NCBI RefSeq assembly: GCF_036057275.1
Contig: NZ_CP107945.1
Location: 1,860,001 to 1,924,000 of the forward strand
Length of the DNA stretch: 64,000 nucleotides
Source: Streptomyces sp. NBC_00390
Lineage (GTDB): Bacteria; Actinomycetota; Actinomycetes; Streptomycetales; Streptomycetaceae
Reading direction: 5' to 3'
The position numbers and the translations under genes were made by a program. Shown here in pieces: positions 37,801 through 47,847 of the stretch; position 1 is the first letter of the stretch, and each line of letters starts with the position of its first letter. A model generated the notes under the pieces. It was not told the DNA's origin, searched no databases, and was given only the letters and a program-made list of their open reading frames with translations.

Positions 37801-38672
37801 ATGAGATGACCGAGGCGCGCGATGTGCGGATGGGTATGTACGGGCACTCCAACCAGGTCGCCCATCACGCCACCTACATGTACAACGCGGCCTCGCAGCC
37901 GTGGAAGACGCAGCAGAAGGTGCGCGAGGTGCTCTCCCGCCTCTACACCGGCAGCGAGATCGGGCAGGGTTACCACGGTGACGAGGACAACGGCGAGCAG
38001 TCGGCCTGGTACCTCTTCTCCGCGCTCGGCTTCTACCCGCTGGTGATGGGCAGCGGCGAGTACGCGATCGGTTCACCCCTGTTCACCAAGGCGACCGTGC
38101 ACCTGGAGAACGGCCGCGACCTCGTCGTCAAGGCCCCGAAGAACAGCGCGAAGAACGTCTACGTGCAGGGCCTGAAGGTGGACGGCAAGCCATGGACGTC
38201 CACGGCGCTGCCGCACAGCCGGATCGCCAAGGGCGGCACGCTGGAGTTCGCGATGGGGCCGAAGCCGTCGGCCTGGGGCACGGGGAAGAACGCCGCACCG
38301 GTCTCCATCACCCAGGACGACAAGGCGCCCACGCCGCGGCACGACGTGATCACGGGTGACGGCGCGCTGTTCGACAACTCCTCCGGCACCTCCGCACCGG
38401 TCGGGTCGGTGGAACTGCCGCTGAAGCAGGCGACGCGGGCCGTGCAGTACACGCTCACCTCGTCGGCCAAGGACAAGGCCCCGACCGGCTGGGTGTTGCA
38501 GGGTTCCGCCGACGGCGAGGAGTGGACCGACCTGGACCGGCGTTCGGGCGAGTCGTTCGCCTGGGACCGGCAGACCAGGGTCTTCACGGTGGACAGGCCC
38601 GGCTCTTACCAGCGCTACCGGCTCGTGTTCACAGGTGAGGCGACGCTCGCGGAGATCGAACTGATCTCCTGA
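34833..38672 (+). CDS. Secreted GH92 alpha-mannosidase with discoidin-like domains
   Basis: A 1279-residue exported glycoside hydrolase, ATG preceded by GGAGGAAAG. A signal peptide (about 1-36) precedes an F5/8-type C (discoidin/CBM32-like) region near 80-230 (ATYALTSANDFASRDPRDW) and a second one at the C-terminus (VQYTLTSSAKDKAPTGWVL). Between them is the GH92 catalytic region: GFWDTYRTTWPAY, GMYGHSNQVAHHATYMYN, and HGDEDNGEQSAWYLFSALGF, whose Glu is the expected general acid. GH92 enzymes are calcium-dependent exo-mannosidases, mostly alpha-1,2, acting on fungal or yeast glycans. Beginning at a divergent promoter with ngcE suggests joint use of fungal-wall mannan and chitin. Confidence 0.92.
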   Translation: MQPRTRARRRNFHAVTLAVTASLLVLTTPSAAVALPPQSGQSPVAGLEFRSSFESDEPQPDWRNTVDVGTDGRKRSSGVDGGFSSGIPGNVTDRVTELRASDENAGGGETKENLVDLLPSSKWLGFRPTAWIEFDTDAPVKVATYALTSANDFASRDPRDWTLKGSVDGKEWVVLDSRTGETFAERFQTRTFDIGAPSEVQAYGHYRLEITRNNGASDATQLADVQFSNGDTSTPVPDDMRSQVDRGPGGSPTAKANAGFTGTRALKYAGTHKADGRAYSYNKIFDIDVTVRRDTELSYKIFPSMAETDLNYPATNVSVDLAFTDGTYLSDLRAVDSHGGLLTPTGQGAAKRLYVNQWNSVAAGIGTVAAGKTVDRVLVAYDSPKGPAKFQGWVDDITLAPKAPEKRLAHLSDYASTTRGTNSSGSFSRGNNFPATAVPHGFNFWTPVTNAGSRSWLYEYSRGNNADNLPAVQAFSTSHEPSPWMGDRQTFQVMPSAAAGTPDTSRTARALPFRHENETARPHYYGVTFENGVKAEMAPADHAAMMRFTYPAGDASVILDNVTKEAGLTLDPDTRSFTAFSDVKSGLSTGATRLFVYGVFDAPVTDSASEGVTGRLRFDAGEDRTVNLRIATSLISVDQAKKNLADEIPAGTRFERVRGKAQEAWDGLLGKVEVEGATRDQLTTLYSSLYRLYLYPNSGFENTGTKASPKHQYASPFSPMTGPDTPTRTGAKIVDGKVYVNNGFWDTYRTTWPAYSFLTPKKAGELVDGFVQQYKDGGWISRWSSPGYADLMTGTSSDVAFADAYVKGVKFDAEAAYEAALKNATVVPPSPGVGRKGMETSPFLGYASTETHEGLSWSLEGYLNDYGLAKMGQALYAKTGKDRYKEESRYFLERARNYVTLFDTKAGFFQGRNLKGDWRVESGAFDPRVWGYDYTETNGWGYAFTAPQDSRGLANLYGGRSGLGEKLDTYFSTPETASPEFVGSYGSVIHEMTEARDVRMGMYGHSNQVAHHATYMYNAASQPWKTQQKVREVLSRLYTGSEIGQGYHGDEDNGEQSAWYLFSALGFYPLVMGSGEYAIGSPLFTKATVHLENGRDLVVKAPKNSAKNVYVQGLKVDGKPWTSTALPHSRIAKGGTLEFAMGPKPSAWGTGKNAAPVSITQDDKAPTPRHDVITGDGALFDNSSGTSAPVGSVELPLKQATRAVQYTLTSSAKDKAPTGWVLQGSADGEEWTDLDRRSGESFAWDRQTRVFTVDRPGSYQRYRLVFTGEATLAEIELIS

Positions 38673-38687
38673 GCGGTCCGGACAGGA

Positions 38688-38724
38688 CGGGCGGGAGGGC
38701 CATGGCACCGGGCCCTCCCGCCCG
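38688..38724 (+). terminator. GH92 terminator
   Basis: 13-base perfect stem (38688-38700 with 38712-38724), 11-base loop, 16 bases after the mannosidase stop. Confidence 0.8.
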
Positions 38725-38754
38725 CACGCTGTGTCGGCTGTCCACGGCCGGCCC

Positions 38755-39105
38755 GCCGGTGTCCGCGCGCGGCGAGCTGCGCGGCGGTGAGCCGCCCCGG
38801 CTCCCGCCGCTCGCGTGCGCTCTCGCCCGCGGCGCGCTGTGCAGCACCTCGTTCACCGGGGTGGGCACCCCCTGCTGCCGTCCGAGCAGCACCATCTCCC
38901 CGTTGAGATGGTCGGTCTCGATCGATCCCGTGCCCCGGACCAGGCTCTGCCACGTCGAGCCCCCCGTACGGCTGCCGTCCACGGCCGGGACATCGACCGC
39001 ACCGTCGCGCGGTGCGGCCGGCCGCCTCGCTCGCGTACGGAATGCCGGCGGCCGCCAAGGCGCGGCGCCCTCCGCCTTGGCCCGTACGATCACGTCCCGC
39101 GCCTG
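38755..39105 (-). pseudogene. Ketopantoate reductase (PanE-like) C-terminal remnant
   Basis: Minus-strand pieces in alternating frames join into the C-terminal domain of 2-dehydropantoate 2-reductase: RDVIVRAKAEGAA, (shift) AAAGIPYASEA, (shift) VDVPAVDGSRTGGSTWQSLV then RGTGSIETDHLNGEMVLLGR and QQGVPTPVNEVL, (shift) EPGRLTAAQLAAR. At least three frame changes are needed and the NADP-binding N-terminal half is absent, so this is a decayed gene. The rest of the 650-base gap (39106-39324) shows nothing recognisable. Confidence 0.65.
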
Positions 39106-39324
39106 CGGCCCCGGCCGCTCACCGCAGTACGACTGCGACGGGGCGGGCCATATCGCAAGGCCCGGACCTGGGACCGGTATCTGTGCCGTGAAACGGCCTC
39201 TGCCGCATAGGTCATGCGAGGGCCGTCCGCACGGCCCGCCCACCGGGCCAGGCGATTATCCGACCTCGGCGGCGGCCGTGCGTGCCTCGTCCGCCCGCGC
39301 CACCCGCTGTGAAACTCTCCCGCC

Positions 39325-40086
39325 ATGCCTCAAAACGACGCCTTCGGCGCATGGTTCTACGCAAGTCAGCAGGACGGTTCGATGCGCTCCGCCGAACGCG
39401 TCCTCCCCGTCGTCCTCGATCTTGTCCAGCCATCCAGCGTTGTCGACCTCGGCTGCGGTACCGGCGCCTGGCTCGCCACCGCACTGCGGCTCGGAGCCGA
39501 CACGGTCCTCGGGGTGGACGGCCCGTGGGTCATCGAGGAGACCTTGCACATCCCGTTCGACAGCTTCCTGTCCCACGACCTCTCGCAGCCCCTGGACGTC
39601 GAGGAACTGCGCCCCGACGGGCCCGGCAGCCGGTTCGGTCTCGCCATGTCCCTGGAAGCGGCGGAGCACCTCGACGCCGACCGCGCCGACTCTTTCATCG
39701 CCAATCTGTGCGCCCTCTCCGAGTGCGTGCTGTTCTCCGCCGCCATCCCCGGTCAGACGGGCAGCGACCACCGCAACGAGCAGTGGCCGCCCTACTGGCG
39801 GGCCCGGTTCGAGCGGCAGGGTCACCAGCTCGTCGACTGCCTGCGCAGCCGTCTGTGGGCGGACCCGGAGATCGAGCCCTGGTACGCGCAGAACGCCTAC
39901 CTCTACGTCAGCACCGAACGGCTGGCCGCCGACGAACGGCTGCGCGAGGCTGCGTCGGAGAACGACCAGATCCCACTCACCGCCGTCCACCCCGGGGTGC
40001 TGGCCCTCTTCTCCAAGCCCTACGCGCCGCCGAACCCGGAGCCGATCCGGCGGCAGGCGGCGCCGATGCGCTTCAGGAGCACATGA
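39325..40086 (+). CDS. Class I SAM-dependent methyltransferase
   Basis: A 253-residue soluble protein. The SAM-binding motif I is VVDLGCGTGAWLATALRLGA at about 33-52, followed by the acidic motif VLGVDG and a later FGLAMSLEAAEHLDADRADS (motif in which the substrate-side residues sit). VLFSAAIPGQTGSDHRNEQWPPYW is a segment I have seen in methyltransferases acting on sugars or in glycan clusters, but the substrate cannot be assigned. It stands alone, between a pseudogene and two back-to-back terminators. The start ATG has no strong ribosome site. Confidence 0.8.
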   Translation: MPQNDAFGAWFYASQQDGSMRSAERVLPVVLDLVQPSSVVDLGCGTGAWLATALRLGADTVLGVDGPWVIEETLHIPFDSFLSHDLSQPLDVEELRPDGPGSRFGLAMSLEAAEHLDADRADSFIANLCALSECVLFSAAIPGQTGSDHRNEQWPPYWRARFERQGHQLVDCLRSRLWADPEIEPWYAQNAYLYVSTERLAADERLREAASENDQIPLTAVHPGVLALFSKPYAPPNPEPIRRQAAPMRFRST

Positions 40087-40095
40087 ACGCGAGAC

Positions 40096-40128
40096 GTGCG
40101 GGTCGGCGACCTCGTCGCCGACCCGCAC
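40096..40128 (+). terminator. Methyltransferase terminator
   Basis: Perfect 15-base stem (40096-40110 with 40114-40128), CTC loop, 9 bases past the methyltransferase stop. Confidence 0.85.
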
Positions 40129-40134
40129 AGCTGC

Positions 40135-40171
40135 GGACGGGCCGCGCTCCTCGAAGGAGCGCGGCCCGTCC
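40135..40171 (-). terminator. acnA terminator
   Basis: Perfect 17-base stem (40135-40151 with 40155-40171), CGA loop, 21 bases past the acnA stop and only 6 bases from the preceding hairpin. Confidence 0.85.
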
Positions 40172-40192
40172 TGTTGCCGGTTGCCCGACCGC

Positions 40193-42940
<2,748 letters not shown>

Positions 42941-42975
42941 TCAATGCTGCCGCCCCGGCTCCTCGCCGATCCGCT

Positions 42976-42994
42976 AAGGTAAGGCTTAGTTAGG
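42976..42994 (-). promoter_or_regulatory. Iron-box-like site in the acnA promoter region
   Basis: TAAGGTAAGGCTTAGTTAG agrees at 13 of 19 positions with the DmdR/IdeR iron box TTAGGTTAGGCTCACCTAA, and GGTAAGG/CCTTACC arms (42979-42985, 43000-43006) add symmetry. It lies 70-90 bases before the acnA GTG. Confidence 0.5.
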
Positions 42995-43006
42995 TAACCC
43001 TTACCG

Positions 43007-43452
43007 AGTGGCGGCTTGCGGTACGCCTTCGGCAGATATCTCGATGTCGAGATAACTCTAGTACATGACCGCTACAGGGTCATGCCCGGACGCCCCCTGT
43101 CCGTTCTTATCCGACCCAGTCGTCGTCCCCTGGAACGCAGGCGACTGGGCGTTTGTCTCATCCGACGAAGTCGTCGCAGATCAGCGGCTCGACACGATGG
43201 CCGGTCAGCACGGCGGAGCCGGCAGGCCCGGGGACGGCCGTGTCGGTCACAGCCTGTCGGCGCAGAGCGTCGACCGGCTCCGCAGCCAGCCGCGTGGAGC
43301 CGCGGATGTCCGCAAGAATTACGTGACCGGCATCGCGGCCCTGCTGCGCATCCCGGATCGCCGAGGCAAGCCGGCGCACGCCGAGGGGACCAGAGGTGGG
43401 GCGATCCCCACCCGGTGCAGTCGCTACGGATCCGACGGCGCACTCGGCCTCG
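43007..43452 (-). other. Spacer with a possible C-terminal coding fragment
   Basis: Between the acnA promoter and the TIGR03943 stop. A minus-strand frame ending at a stop at 43158-43160 has codon use like a real gene over about 75 residues (RRLASAIRDAQQGRDAGHV, ADIRGSTRLAAEPVDALRR, GHRVEPLICDDFVG). It has no start of its own, and upstream it runs into the shadow of the next gene. I do not recognise it; it may be the tail of a lost gene. Confidence 0.3.
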
Positions 43453-44187
43453 TCAGTCTTCGTACTGGTCGGCCGGGGCAGGGACCGGTCTGGCCCGGCT
43501 GATGTCGATGAAGGGGATGACGCCGTCGTTGACGGGGTCTTTGGTCTGTTTGCCGGTGTACGTGCCGGTGACTTCGACCCAGGTGTCGGGTTGCAGGACG
43601 GGCGGAACCTCTCCGGACAGGCCGACCTTGACCGGCTGAGCGTCGGCGGCACAGCAGTTGAGAACCATGCGGGTGAGGTAGGGCGCGCCGCCGCGGTCGA
43701 GGGTGATGAAGCCGGTGATCTTGATCCTCCGGTCGCCGAGGGAGTGTCCGTGGTCGTAAGCGGCGCGGCCCGCGTAGTCGACGACGCCGAGCCGGAGGGG
43801 GTCGTCGGCGGGTAGGGCGGGGAAGGCCAGGGGTTCTTGCAGGGCCGTGCCGGTGCGCAGGGCGCTGTAGGAGCCCAGTGCGGGTGGGGCGACCAGGATG
43901 AGGGCGAACAGGGGCAGGACGAGGAGCCAGGAGATCCGTGGTTCGCGGTGGGCATGGCCGTGCTCGTCGTGGAGTTCACGCTCGGGCCGGCTCTCGTGGT
44001 CCGTGCGCGGCCGTCGCAGTTCGTACCAGACCGTGGCGATGGCGGCGACGATCAGGACCACGCCGGCCACGAGCAGCAACGGGCGCAGCCCGGCCTTGAC
44101 GTAGCGCAGGTAGAGGTCGGTGAGGCCGGCGCGCAGCACCGCCCCGCCGATGAGGAACAACACGACTGCTTGCGCCTGGCGGTTCAC
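43453..44187 (-). CDS. TIGR03943 family putative permease subunit (DUF1980)
   Basis: A 244-residue protein with two membrane segments near the N-terminus (VVLFLIGGAVLRAGLTDLYL, LLLVAGVVLIVAAIATVWY), a His/Glu-rich loop (HDEHGHAHREP), another hydrophobic segment (ISWLLVLPLFALILVAPPAL), and a conserved extracytoplasmic part. That part includes ITGFITLDRGGAPYLTRMV and the Cys pair NCCAADAQPV. GTG start overlaps the permease stop (GTGA). Family members are always next to a PF03773 permease and are often under zinc or other metal control; the exact cargo is unproven. The Cys pair and His-rich loop fit a metal link. Confidence 0.85.
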   Translation of the reverse strand: MNRQAQAVVLFLIGGAVLRAGLTDLYLRYVKAGLRPLLLVAGVVLIVAAIATVWYELRRPRTDHESRPERELHDEHGHAHREPRISWLLVLPLFALILVAPPALGSYSALRTGTALQEPLAFPALPADDPLRLGVVDYAGRAAYDHGHSLGDRRIKITGFITLDRGGAPYLTRMVLNCCAADAQPVKVGLSGEVPPVLQPDTWVEVTGTYTGKQTKDPVNDGVIPFIDISRARPVPAPADQYED

Positions 44188-45194
44188 AGCAGGACCGCCC
44201 CGACAAGGGCCGACACCAGGACGGCCAGGGTGAAGGTGGCGGGGGCGAACCGCAGCGCGAAGCCCCGGCCGAAGGTGGCGGCCTGCATGGCGAACAGTTT
44301 CAGGTCGATCATCGGTCCGACGACGAGGAAGGCCAGCCGGGCGGTCAGGGAGAACTGCGACAGGGAGGCGGCCACGAACGCGTCGGCCTCGGAACAGATC
44401 GACAACACCACCGCGAGGAAGGCCAGGGCGAGGATCGACACCAGCGGATCATTGGCTGCGGCGTGCAGCCAGCCGGCCGGTACCACGGTCTTGAGCGTGG
44501 CCGCGGCCATCGCGCCGACGACAAGGAAGCCGCCGGCGTGCACCACGTCGTGCCGTACCGATCCCCAGAACGCCGCCCCCTTGCCGAGGCCGCCGAGCGA
44601 CGGACGGTCCGGTGGGCGCATCCAGTCGGTGCGGCCCAGCCGTTGCCACAACCAGCCCATCGCGCACGCCACGAGCAGACTCGCCACGAACCGGGCGAGG
44701 ACCATCTGCGGGTTGCCGGGAAACGCAACAGCGGTGGCGGCCAGCACGATCGGGTTGATCGCCGGGGCGGACAGCAGGAACGCCAGCGCCGCGGCGGGGG
44801 TGACACCCCGGCGTACAAGCGCCCCGGCCACCGGCACGGAAGCGCACTCGCAGCCCGGCAGGACCGCCCCGGCCATCCCGGCCACCGGCACCGCCAGGGA
44901 GGGCCGGCTCGGTAGCGCGCGGGCGAAGAACGACGGCGGGACGAACACCGCGATGATCGCCGACAGCAGCACGCCGAGGACGAGGAAGGGCAATGCCTGG
45001 ACGACCACCGCGACGAACACGGTCATCCAGCTCTGCATGACCGGCGCGGCCAACGCCCGCCGGATCGGCCCCTGCAGCCCGACCACCAGGACCAGCACCA
45101 TGGTCAGCACGAGGGACGAGTTGAACTGCCAACCGTGCGCCGCGTCCGCCTCACGGTCGTCACCGCGAGTCGAGGCTGCTTCGGTCGTGGTCAC
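44184..45194 (-). CDS. PF03773 (DUF318) permease
   Basis: A 336-residue permease of about eight helices, probably forming one unit with the overlapping TIGR03943 protein. Family motifs: FLVLGVLLSAIIAVFVPPSF, GAVLPGCECASVPVAGALVRR with the paired Cys, PAINPIVLAATAVAFPGNPQ, and VVLSICSEADAFVAASLSQF. GTG 45194 (MTTTEAAST) has GGAGG 10 bases ahead; ATG 45227 is an alternative. Related proteins are proposed to move metals or arsenical/thiol-bound compounds, but evidence is limited. No clear Zur box (TGAAAATGATTTTCA-like) is visible upstream. Confidence 0.85.
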   Translation of the reverse strand: MTTTEAASTRGDDREADAAHGWQFNSSLVLTMVLVLVVGLQGPIRRALAAPVMQSWMTVFVAVVVQALPFLVLGVLLSAIIAVFVPPSFFARALPSRPSLAVPVAGMAGAVLPGCECASVPVAGALVRRGVTPAAALAFLLSAPAINPIVLAATAVAFPGNPQMVLARFVASLLVACAMGWLWQRLGRTDWMRPPDRPSLGGLGKGAAFWGSVRHDVVHAGGFLVVGAMAAATLKTVVPAGWLHAAANDPLVSILALAFLAVVLSICSEADAFVAASLSQFSLTARLAFLVVGPMIDLKLFAMQAATFGRGFALRFAPATFTLAVLVSALVGAVLL

Positions 45195-45686
45195 GGGTGA
45201 GGTACCTCCGGTACGGAGAGGCTTCATGGCTGGGTTCGCCTCCACCCTCAGTACGCCGGATCCGGCGCGGTTGCTCATTCCTCCGGCGGGCGTTCCGTGC
45301 GTCGACGACGGCACAGGCCGGCGGGTGCCCGGCCAGGTCTGTGCGCACACCGCCGGCGCTCGCTCCGGGGCCGGAGCTCACGACGGCCTCACCGCTCCCG
45401 CTGACAGCCGCGGCGCCGGAGCGAACCACTGAGCCGCGGTCATCCGCATCCGCCGGCGGCCCGGCCACGGCACCGGAGGAGGCCGGACACACCCGTATGG
45501 CCGAAGGTGCGGTCGTCGCCCTGGCGGTCGGGCTCACGGTGTGCCACTGCGACGGCGCCTGCATCGCTCTGCGCTTCCGGGGGCCGGTGCGGAGCGTCGC
45601 CGGATGCCCAAGCGGAGCGCAGCCGCCCCGGCGCGTGCGACGGCACCGCGATTGCCGTGACAGCGGCGCGGGCCGAGCATCGAAGC
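45195..45686. other. 490-base spacer without a recognised gene
   Basis: Several frames stay open because of high GC, but none has a recognisable domain. It should contain the promoters for the permease pair (leftward) and for the VOC gene (rightward). Confidence 0.4.
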
Positions 45687-46043
45687 ATGTTCAGTGGCGC
45701 GCATGTGATCCTTTACACCACGGACGCCGACGCGGACCGGGCGTTCGTCAAGGACGTGCTCGGGTTCCCGCACGTCGACGCCGGAGGCGGCTGGCTCATC
45801 TTCAAACTGCCGCCGGCAGAGGTCGCCGTGCACCCGACGACCGGCGACACGAAGCACGAGTTCTATCTGATGTGCGACGACCTCGAGGGCACTTTGTCCC
45901 GACTCGCCGAACAGAATGTGGAGATTTCGCGTCCACCGAGCGACCAGGGCTGGGGTGTGCTGGCCTCGGTACGGATGCCGAGCGGGGCCGAACTCCCGCT
46001 CTACGAACCGCGACATGCCACTGCGCACGGTCTTTCACTCTGA
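45687..46043 (+). CDS. VOC family (glyoxalase/bleomycin-resistance fold) protein
   Basis: A 118-residue single-domain protein: GAHVILYTTDADADRAFVKD-type opening, FPHVDAGGGWLIFKLPPAEV, and second half HEFYLMCDDLEGTLSRLAEQ ending in GAELPLYEPRH. The paired beta-alpha-beta modules of the VOC fold fit. Possible metal ligands are His6, Glu in LPLYEPRH and HEFYL His, but the enzyme activity (if any) is unknown. The start ATG at 45687 has no good ribosome site; upstream frame is open without a better candidate. It lies 50 bases before murA on the same strand. Confidence 0.75.
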   Translation: MFSGAHVILYTTDADADRAFVKDVLGFPHVDAGGGWLIFKLPPAEVAVHPTTGDTKHEFYLMCDDLEGTLSRLAEQNVEISRPPSDQGWGVLASVRMPSGAELPLYEPRHATAHGLSL

Positions 46044-46065
46044 TGGCCTATCCCCACGCGAGCCC

Positions 46066-46084
46066 ATCTCATATCTGAGATAAT
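46066..46084 (+). promoter_or_regulatory. Palindrome overlapping the murA -10
   Basis: ATCTCA-TATC-TGAGAT (46066-46081) runs into GATAAT (46079-46084), a good -10. That hexamer ends 9 bases before the ATG, and no Shine-Dalgarno is present, so the message should be nearly or fully leaderless. The product has an HTH domain that could bind here. Confidence 0.6.
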
Positions 46085-46093
46085 CTCCGACGC

Positions 46094-47623
46094 ATGGTCG
46101 ACGATTACCTCGTACGTATCGGCAAGCTCATCCGTGACGCTCGCCAGCATCGTGGCATGACACAGACGCAGCTCGCCGACGCTCTCGGTACCAGTCAGAG
46201 CGCGGTCAATCGCGTGGAGCGCGGCAACCAGAACATCAGCCTTGAGATGATCGCGCGCATCGGTGAAGCGCTCGACAGCGAAATCGTCTCGCTCGGCTAC
46301 GCGGGCCCCATGCATCTGCGGGTGGTCGGCGGCCGCCGGCTGTCCGGTGCCATCGACGTCAAGACGAGCAAGAACGCGTGTGTGGCCCTGCTGTGCGGCT
46401 CGCTCCTGAACAGAGGCCGCACGGTGTTGCGCCGGGTCGCCCGGATCGAAGAGGTGTACCGGCTGCTCGAGGTGCTCAACTCCATCGGTGTGCGCACCCG
46501 GTGGATCAACGACGGCGTGGACCTGGAAATCGTGCCGCCCGCCGAGCTGGACATGAACGCCATGGACGTCGCGGCCGCGCGCCGGACCCGGTCGATCATC
46601 ATGTTCCTCGGCCCGCTGCTGCACCGGATGGAGAGCTTCCGGCTGCCGTACGCGGGCGGTTGCGACCTGGGGACCCGGACCATCGAGCCCCATATGATCG
46701 CGCTGCGCCGCTTCGGGCTGGACATCACCGCGACCGAGGGCATCTACCACGCCCGGGTGGACCGTACCGCCTCCCCCGACCGGCCGATCGTGCTGACCGA
46801 GCGCGGCGACACGGTGACCGAGAACGCGCTGCTGGCCGCCGCACGGCACGACGGCATAACCGTCATCCGCAACGCCTCCTCCAACTACATGGTCCAGGAC
46901 CTGTGCTTCTTCCTGGAGGCCCTGGGCGTGCGGATCGAGGGCGTGGGGACGACGACGCTCACCGTGCACGGCGTGCCGAACATCGACGTGGACGTCGACT
47001 ACTCGCCCTCCGAGGACCCGGTCGAGGCGATGAGCCTGATCGCCGCGGCGGTCGTCACGGAGTCGGAGCTGACGATCCGCCGGGTGCCGATCGAGTTCCT
47101 GGAGATCGAGCTCGCGGTGCTGGAGGAGATGGGTCTCGACCACGACCGCACCGGCGAGTACGCGGCGGACAACGGCCGGACGAGGCTGGTGGACCTGACC
47201 GTACGGCCCTCCAAGCTGGAGGCGCCCATCGACAAGATCCATCCGATGCCGTTCCCCGGACTCAACATCGACAACGTGCCGTTCTTCGCGGCGATCGCGG
47301 CCGTTGCCCAGGGCAAGTCGCTGATCCACGACTGGGTCTACGACAACCGGGCGATCTACCTGACGGACCTCAACCGCCTCGGCGGCCGTCTCCAACTGCT
47401 GGACCCGCACCGCGTCCTGGTCGAGGGCCCGACCCGCTGGCGCGCGGCCGAGATGATGTGCCCGCCGGCACTGCGCCCCGCGGTGGTGGTCCTGCTGGCG
47501 ATGATGGCGGCGGAGGGCACGTCGGTGCTGCGCAATGTGTACGTGATCAACCGGGGCTACGAGGATCTTGCGGAGCGGCTGAACTCGGTGGGCGCGCAGA
47601 TCGAGATCTTCCGCGACATCTGA
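46094..47623 (+). CDS. murA: UDP-N-acetylglucosamine 1-carboxyvinyltransferase with N-terminal XRE HTH
   Basis: MurA-type enolpyruvyl transferase, first committed step of peptidoglycan precursor synthesis (PEP to UDP-GlcNAc). 509 residues, about 70-90 longer than typical MurA because residues 6-70 form an XRE helix-turn-helix: IGKLIRDARQHRGMTQTQLA, TSQSAVNRVERGNQNISLEM. The catalytic half is intact: KTSKNA (Lys93), GGCDLGTRTIEPH with the PEP-site Cys190, and FPGLNIDNVPFFAAIAA. The fused HTH is unusual for MurA and suggests self-regulation through the palindrome on its own promoter. A second murA without HTH is known in Streptomyces. Confidence 0.9.
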   Translation: MVDDYLVRIGKLIRDARQHRGMTQTQLADALGTSQSAVNRVERGNQNISLEMIARIGEALDSEIVSLGYAGPMHLRVVGGRRLSGAIDVKTSKNACVALLCGSLLNRGRTVLRRVARIEEVYRLLEVLNSIGVRTRWINDGVDLEIVPPAELDMNAMDVAAARRTRSIIMFLGPLLHRMESFRLPYAGGCDLGTRTIEPHMIALRRFGLDITATEGIYHARVDRTASPDRPIVLTERGDTVTENALLAAARHDGITVIRNASSNYMVQDLCFFLEALGVRIEGVGTTTLTVHGVPNIDVDVDYSPSEDPVEAMSLIAAAVVTESELTIRRVPIEFLEIELAVLEEMGLDHDRTGEYAADNGRTRLVDLTVRPSKLEAPIDKIHPMPFPGLNIDNVPFFAAIAAVAQGKSLIHDWVYDNRAIYLTDLNRLGGRLQLLDPHRVLVEGPTRWRAAEMMCPPALRPAVVVLLAMMAAEGTSVLRNVYVINRGYEDLAERLNSVGAQIEIFRDI

Positions 47624-47687
47624 GGTAGCCGCAGGTCAGGAAGCCTTTTCTCCGTCCTGGGCCGTCTGGGGGCCGTCGGCCGACGAC

Positions 47688-47777
47688 ACCAATGTGCGGA
47701 TCCAGATCGCCGCGGTCGGAATCGAGCGGATCGTAGATCTCGGCCAGCCGCAGGTGTCCGAAGATCTCGTCAGTCAT
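47688..47777 (-). pseudogene. N-terminal scrap of a methyltransferase gene
   Basis: From an ATG at 47775-47777 the frame reads MTDEIFGHLRLAEIYDPLDS then DRGDLDPHIG, a typical opening of a class I SAM methyltransferase (…EIYDPLDxDRxDLDxY…). After 30 residues similarity stops before the SAM motif. Only a 5' remnant is present. Confidence 0.5.
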
Positions 47778-47847
47778 GCGGCCGAAGGTATACGGAGGAC
47801 GCGGAAGGGGTGCCCTCCCCAACAGCGAAAGGGCACCCCAAAGGAGG

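Noticed and set aside
45140..45260. A Zur box for the permease pair
   Set aside because: No TGAAAATGATTTTCA-like palindrome could be found in the upstream region.
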